From an uncultured Clostridia bacterium (GTDB lineage Bacteria; Bacillota_A; Clostridia; Christensenellales; CAG-138): DNA of 14,940 nt. Made by a program: the position numbers and the translations under genes. How positions within the stretch are numbered: position 1 is the first letter of the stretch; each line of letters starts with the position of its first letter. Below the pieces are notes generated by a model, which saw only the letters and a list, made by a program, of their open reading frames with translations, was not told the DNA's origin and searched no databases. Shown piece after piece: positions 13,635-14,940 of this stretch. Where the stretch lies: contig CAMYWS010000012.1 of assembly GCA_947302865.1 (NCBI GenBank), positions 1 through 14,940 on the forward strand, in the 5' to 3' direction.

Positions 13635-14940
13635 ATGATGCATGACGTCAAGATGGGAAAGCGCGTCAGAAAGAGCTTTTCGCACATTTCGGAAGTTCTG
13701 GAGATGCCCGATCTCATTGAGGTGCAGAAGAATTCCTATTACCACTTCCTGAAAGAAGATCTGCGCGAAGTTTTCAATGACATTTCGCCGATCGTCGACT
13801 TTTCCGGAAAGCTCATCCTGGAGTTTGTGGATTACCGGATCGATCTCGATAAGCCCAAGTACTCCATCGAAGAGAGCAAGAGCCGCGACGTGAACTACGC
13901 GGCGCCCCTGCGCGTGACCGTGCGCCTGATCAACAAGGAGACGGGCGAGGTCAAGCAGCAGGAAGTCTTTATGGGCGATTTCCCGTTGATGACGCCGCAG
14001 GGCACGTTCATCATTAACGGCGCGGAGCGCGTTATCGTTTCGCAGCTCGTCCGTTCCCCCGGCGCATACTACGCATCCGCGAAGGATAAGCTGGGCAAAA
14101 AGGTCCTCTTTTCCAGTCAGGTCATCCCGAACCGCGGCGCATGGCTCGAGTACGAGACCGATTCGAACGAGATCCTTTACGTCAAGATCGACCGTCAGCG
14201 CAAGGTGTTCATCACCTCGCTGCTGCGCGCCATCGGCTACGGCACGAACGCGCAGATCCTCGATCTTCTGGGCGAAGAAGACCGTCTTCTGAAAACGCTC
14301 CAGAAGGATCCCGGCAAGTGTGAGCTGGACGGTCTGTTCGATATCTACAAGCGGCAGCGTCCCGGCGAGCCGCCGACAGAGGAGAGCGCGAGAAACCTTC
14401 TGCACGGGCTGTTCTTCGACAACCGCTATGACCTGGCGCGCGTCGGCCGCTACAAGTATAATAAGAAGCTCGCTCTGAAGGCGCGCATCCGCGATCAGAT
14501 CGCGGACGAGAACGTCGTCAATGAAGAAACGGGCGAGATCTTTGTGATCGCGGGACAGAAGATCGACAAGGCGACCGCGGAAGCGATCCAGAATGCCGGC
14601 ATCAACGCCGTATGGATCCGCACCGAGGACGGCGTGCGCGTCAAGATCGTCGGCAACTTCTTCGCATCCGCAAGGGGCTACCTGCCGTTCGAGCCGATTG
14701 AGGCGGGTCTCAACGAGGACGTGCATATCCCGACGCTGAAAGCGGTCTTAAAGCAGGCGGAGGAGGAGGGCGTCGAAGGCGACGCGCTGAAGGATTACCT
14801 GCGCAAGCGCTACGACGAGCTGATCCCGCGTCACATCGTCCCGGACGATATGGTCGCGTCGATCTCCTACCTCATGAACCTGCCGTACGGCATCGGCAAG
14901 ACGGACGACATCGACCACCTCGGCAACCGCCGCATCCGTT
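13635..14940 (+). CDS. rpoB: RNA polymerase beta subunit (3' end missing)
   Basis: The first 435 codons are visible and run off the right edge. Clear beta-subunit blocks are SFSHISEVLEMPDLIEVQKN (15-34), FMGDFPLMTPQGTFIINGAE (114-133) and RVIVSQLVRSPGAYY (134-148), then the lobe region, and DDIDHLGNRRIR at the edge. The window stops just before the part where rifampicin-resistance changes usually fall. Two ATGs in tandem (13635 and 13638) follow AAGGAGA (13621-13627); the first is 7 bases away and the second 10, and I cannot tell which is used. A strong promoter and an unusual leader precede it. The gene is not directly behind rplJ-rplL as in many Bacillota. Confidence 0.98.
   Translation, partial: MMHDVKMGKRVRKSFSHISEVLEMPDLIEVQKNSYYHFLKEDLREVFNDISPIVDFSGKLILEFVDYRIDLDKPKYSIEESKSRDVNYAAPLRVTVRLINKETGEVKQQEVFMGDFPLMTPQGTFIINGAERVIVSQLVRSPGAYYASAKDKLGKKVLFSSQVIPNRGAWLEYETDSNEILYVKIDRQRKVFITSLLRAIGYGTNAQILDLLGEEDRLLKTLQKDPGKCELDGLFDIYKRQRPGEPPTEESARNLLHGLFFDNRYDLARVGRYKYNKKLALKARIRDQIADENVVNEETGEIFVIAGQKIDKATAEAIQNAGINAVWIRTEDGVRVKIVGNFFASARGYLPFEPIEAGLNEDVHIPTLKAVLKQAEEEGVEGDALKDYLRKRYDELIPRHIVPDDMVASISYLMNLPYGIGKTDDIDHLGNRRIR

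Noticed and set aside
13574..13646. ATT-started 23-codon leader frame overlapping the rpoB start
   Set aside because: ATT initiation is very rare; the TTG frame with better spacing is the only candidate I keep, and that with low confidence.
13515..14726. 403-codon open frame on the - strand
   Set aside because: It lies opposite rpoB, whose + strand frame is unmistakable; the long reverse frame is an effect of GC-rich codon use.

Overview
The window looks like a chromosomal piece of a GC-rich member of the Clostridia (Bacillota). The evidence is a DnaD-family primosome protein next to a DnaC/DnaI-like helicase loader, a BlaI/BlaR1 regulator pair, a SpoIID-like protein, a free-standing Spo0A C-terminal-type DNA-binding protein, AGGAGG ribosome sites and TTGACA/TATAAT promoters. 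I cannot name a genus from the sequence alone. I see no insertion sequence, prophage, CRISPR array, tRNA or rRNA.

Layout. Positions 1-2069 (+) hold the end of a nucleotidyltransferase gene and a lipoprotein resembling SurA/PrsA foldases, closed by a bidirectional terminator. Positions 2122-4128 (-) hold a blaI-blaR1-type operon. Its promoter has a consensus -35, a 17 bp spacer and a perfect 16 bp palindrome covering the -10. Positions 4286-7196 (-) hold a tight three-gene operon in the order dnaD-like, dnaC/dnaI-like, rsmI, ending in a terminator. Positions 7256-9325 (-) encode a large secreted lipoprotein with an M6-type HExxHxxGxxD site. Positions 9476-11796 (+) hold spoIID-like, a TrmN6-like methyltransferase and the Spo0A_C-like gene. 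A perfect 28 bp palindromic terminator then separates these from a convergent plsC gene (11850-12665, -). Positions 12762-13322 (-) encode a Myb/SANT-type (RsfA-like) DNA-binding protein. A 312 bp intergenic region follows, and then rpoB (+, from 13635), which runs off the window.

How they fit together. The DnaD/DnaC pair presumably serves helicase loading and RsmI modifies 16S rRNA. BlaI/BlaR1 is a self-regulated stress-sensing pair whose sensor end carries no visible penicillin-binding motifs. SpoIID-like, Spo0A_C-like and Myb/RsfA-like genes within 4 kb suggest a sporulation-linked neighbourhood, which is an inference.

Most unusual signals: (i) a possible 15-codon leader ORF, starting MPPP and with its own Shine-Dalgarno, inside paired hairpins just before rpoB, whose stop codon overlaps the rpoB ribosome site; (ii) two genes (dnaD-like and spoIID-like) whose TATAAT box lies 6-7 bases from the ATG with no ribosome site, as expected for leaderless mRNAs; (iii) the BlaI-type operator; (iv) a Spo0A output domain with no receiver.
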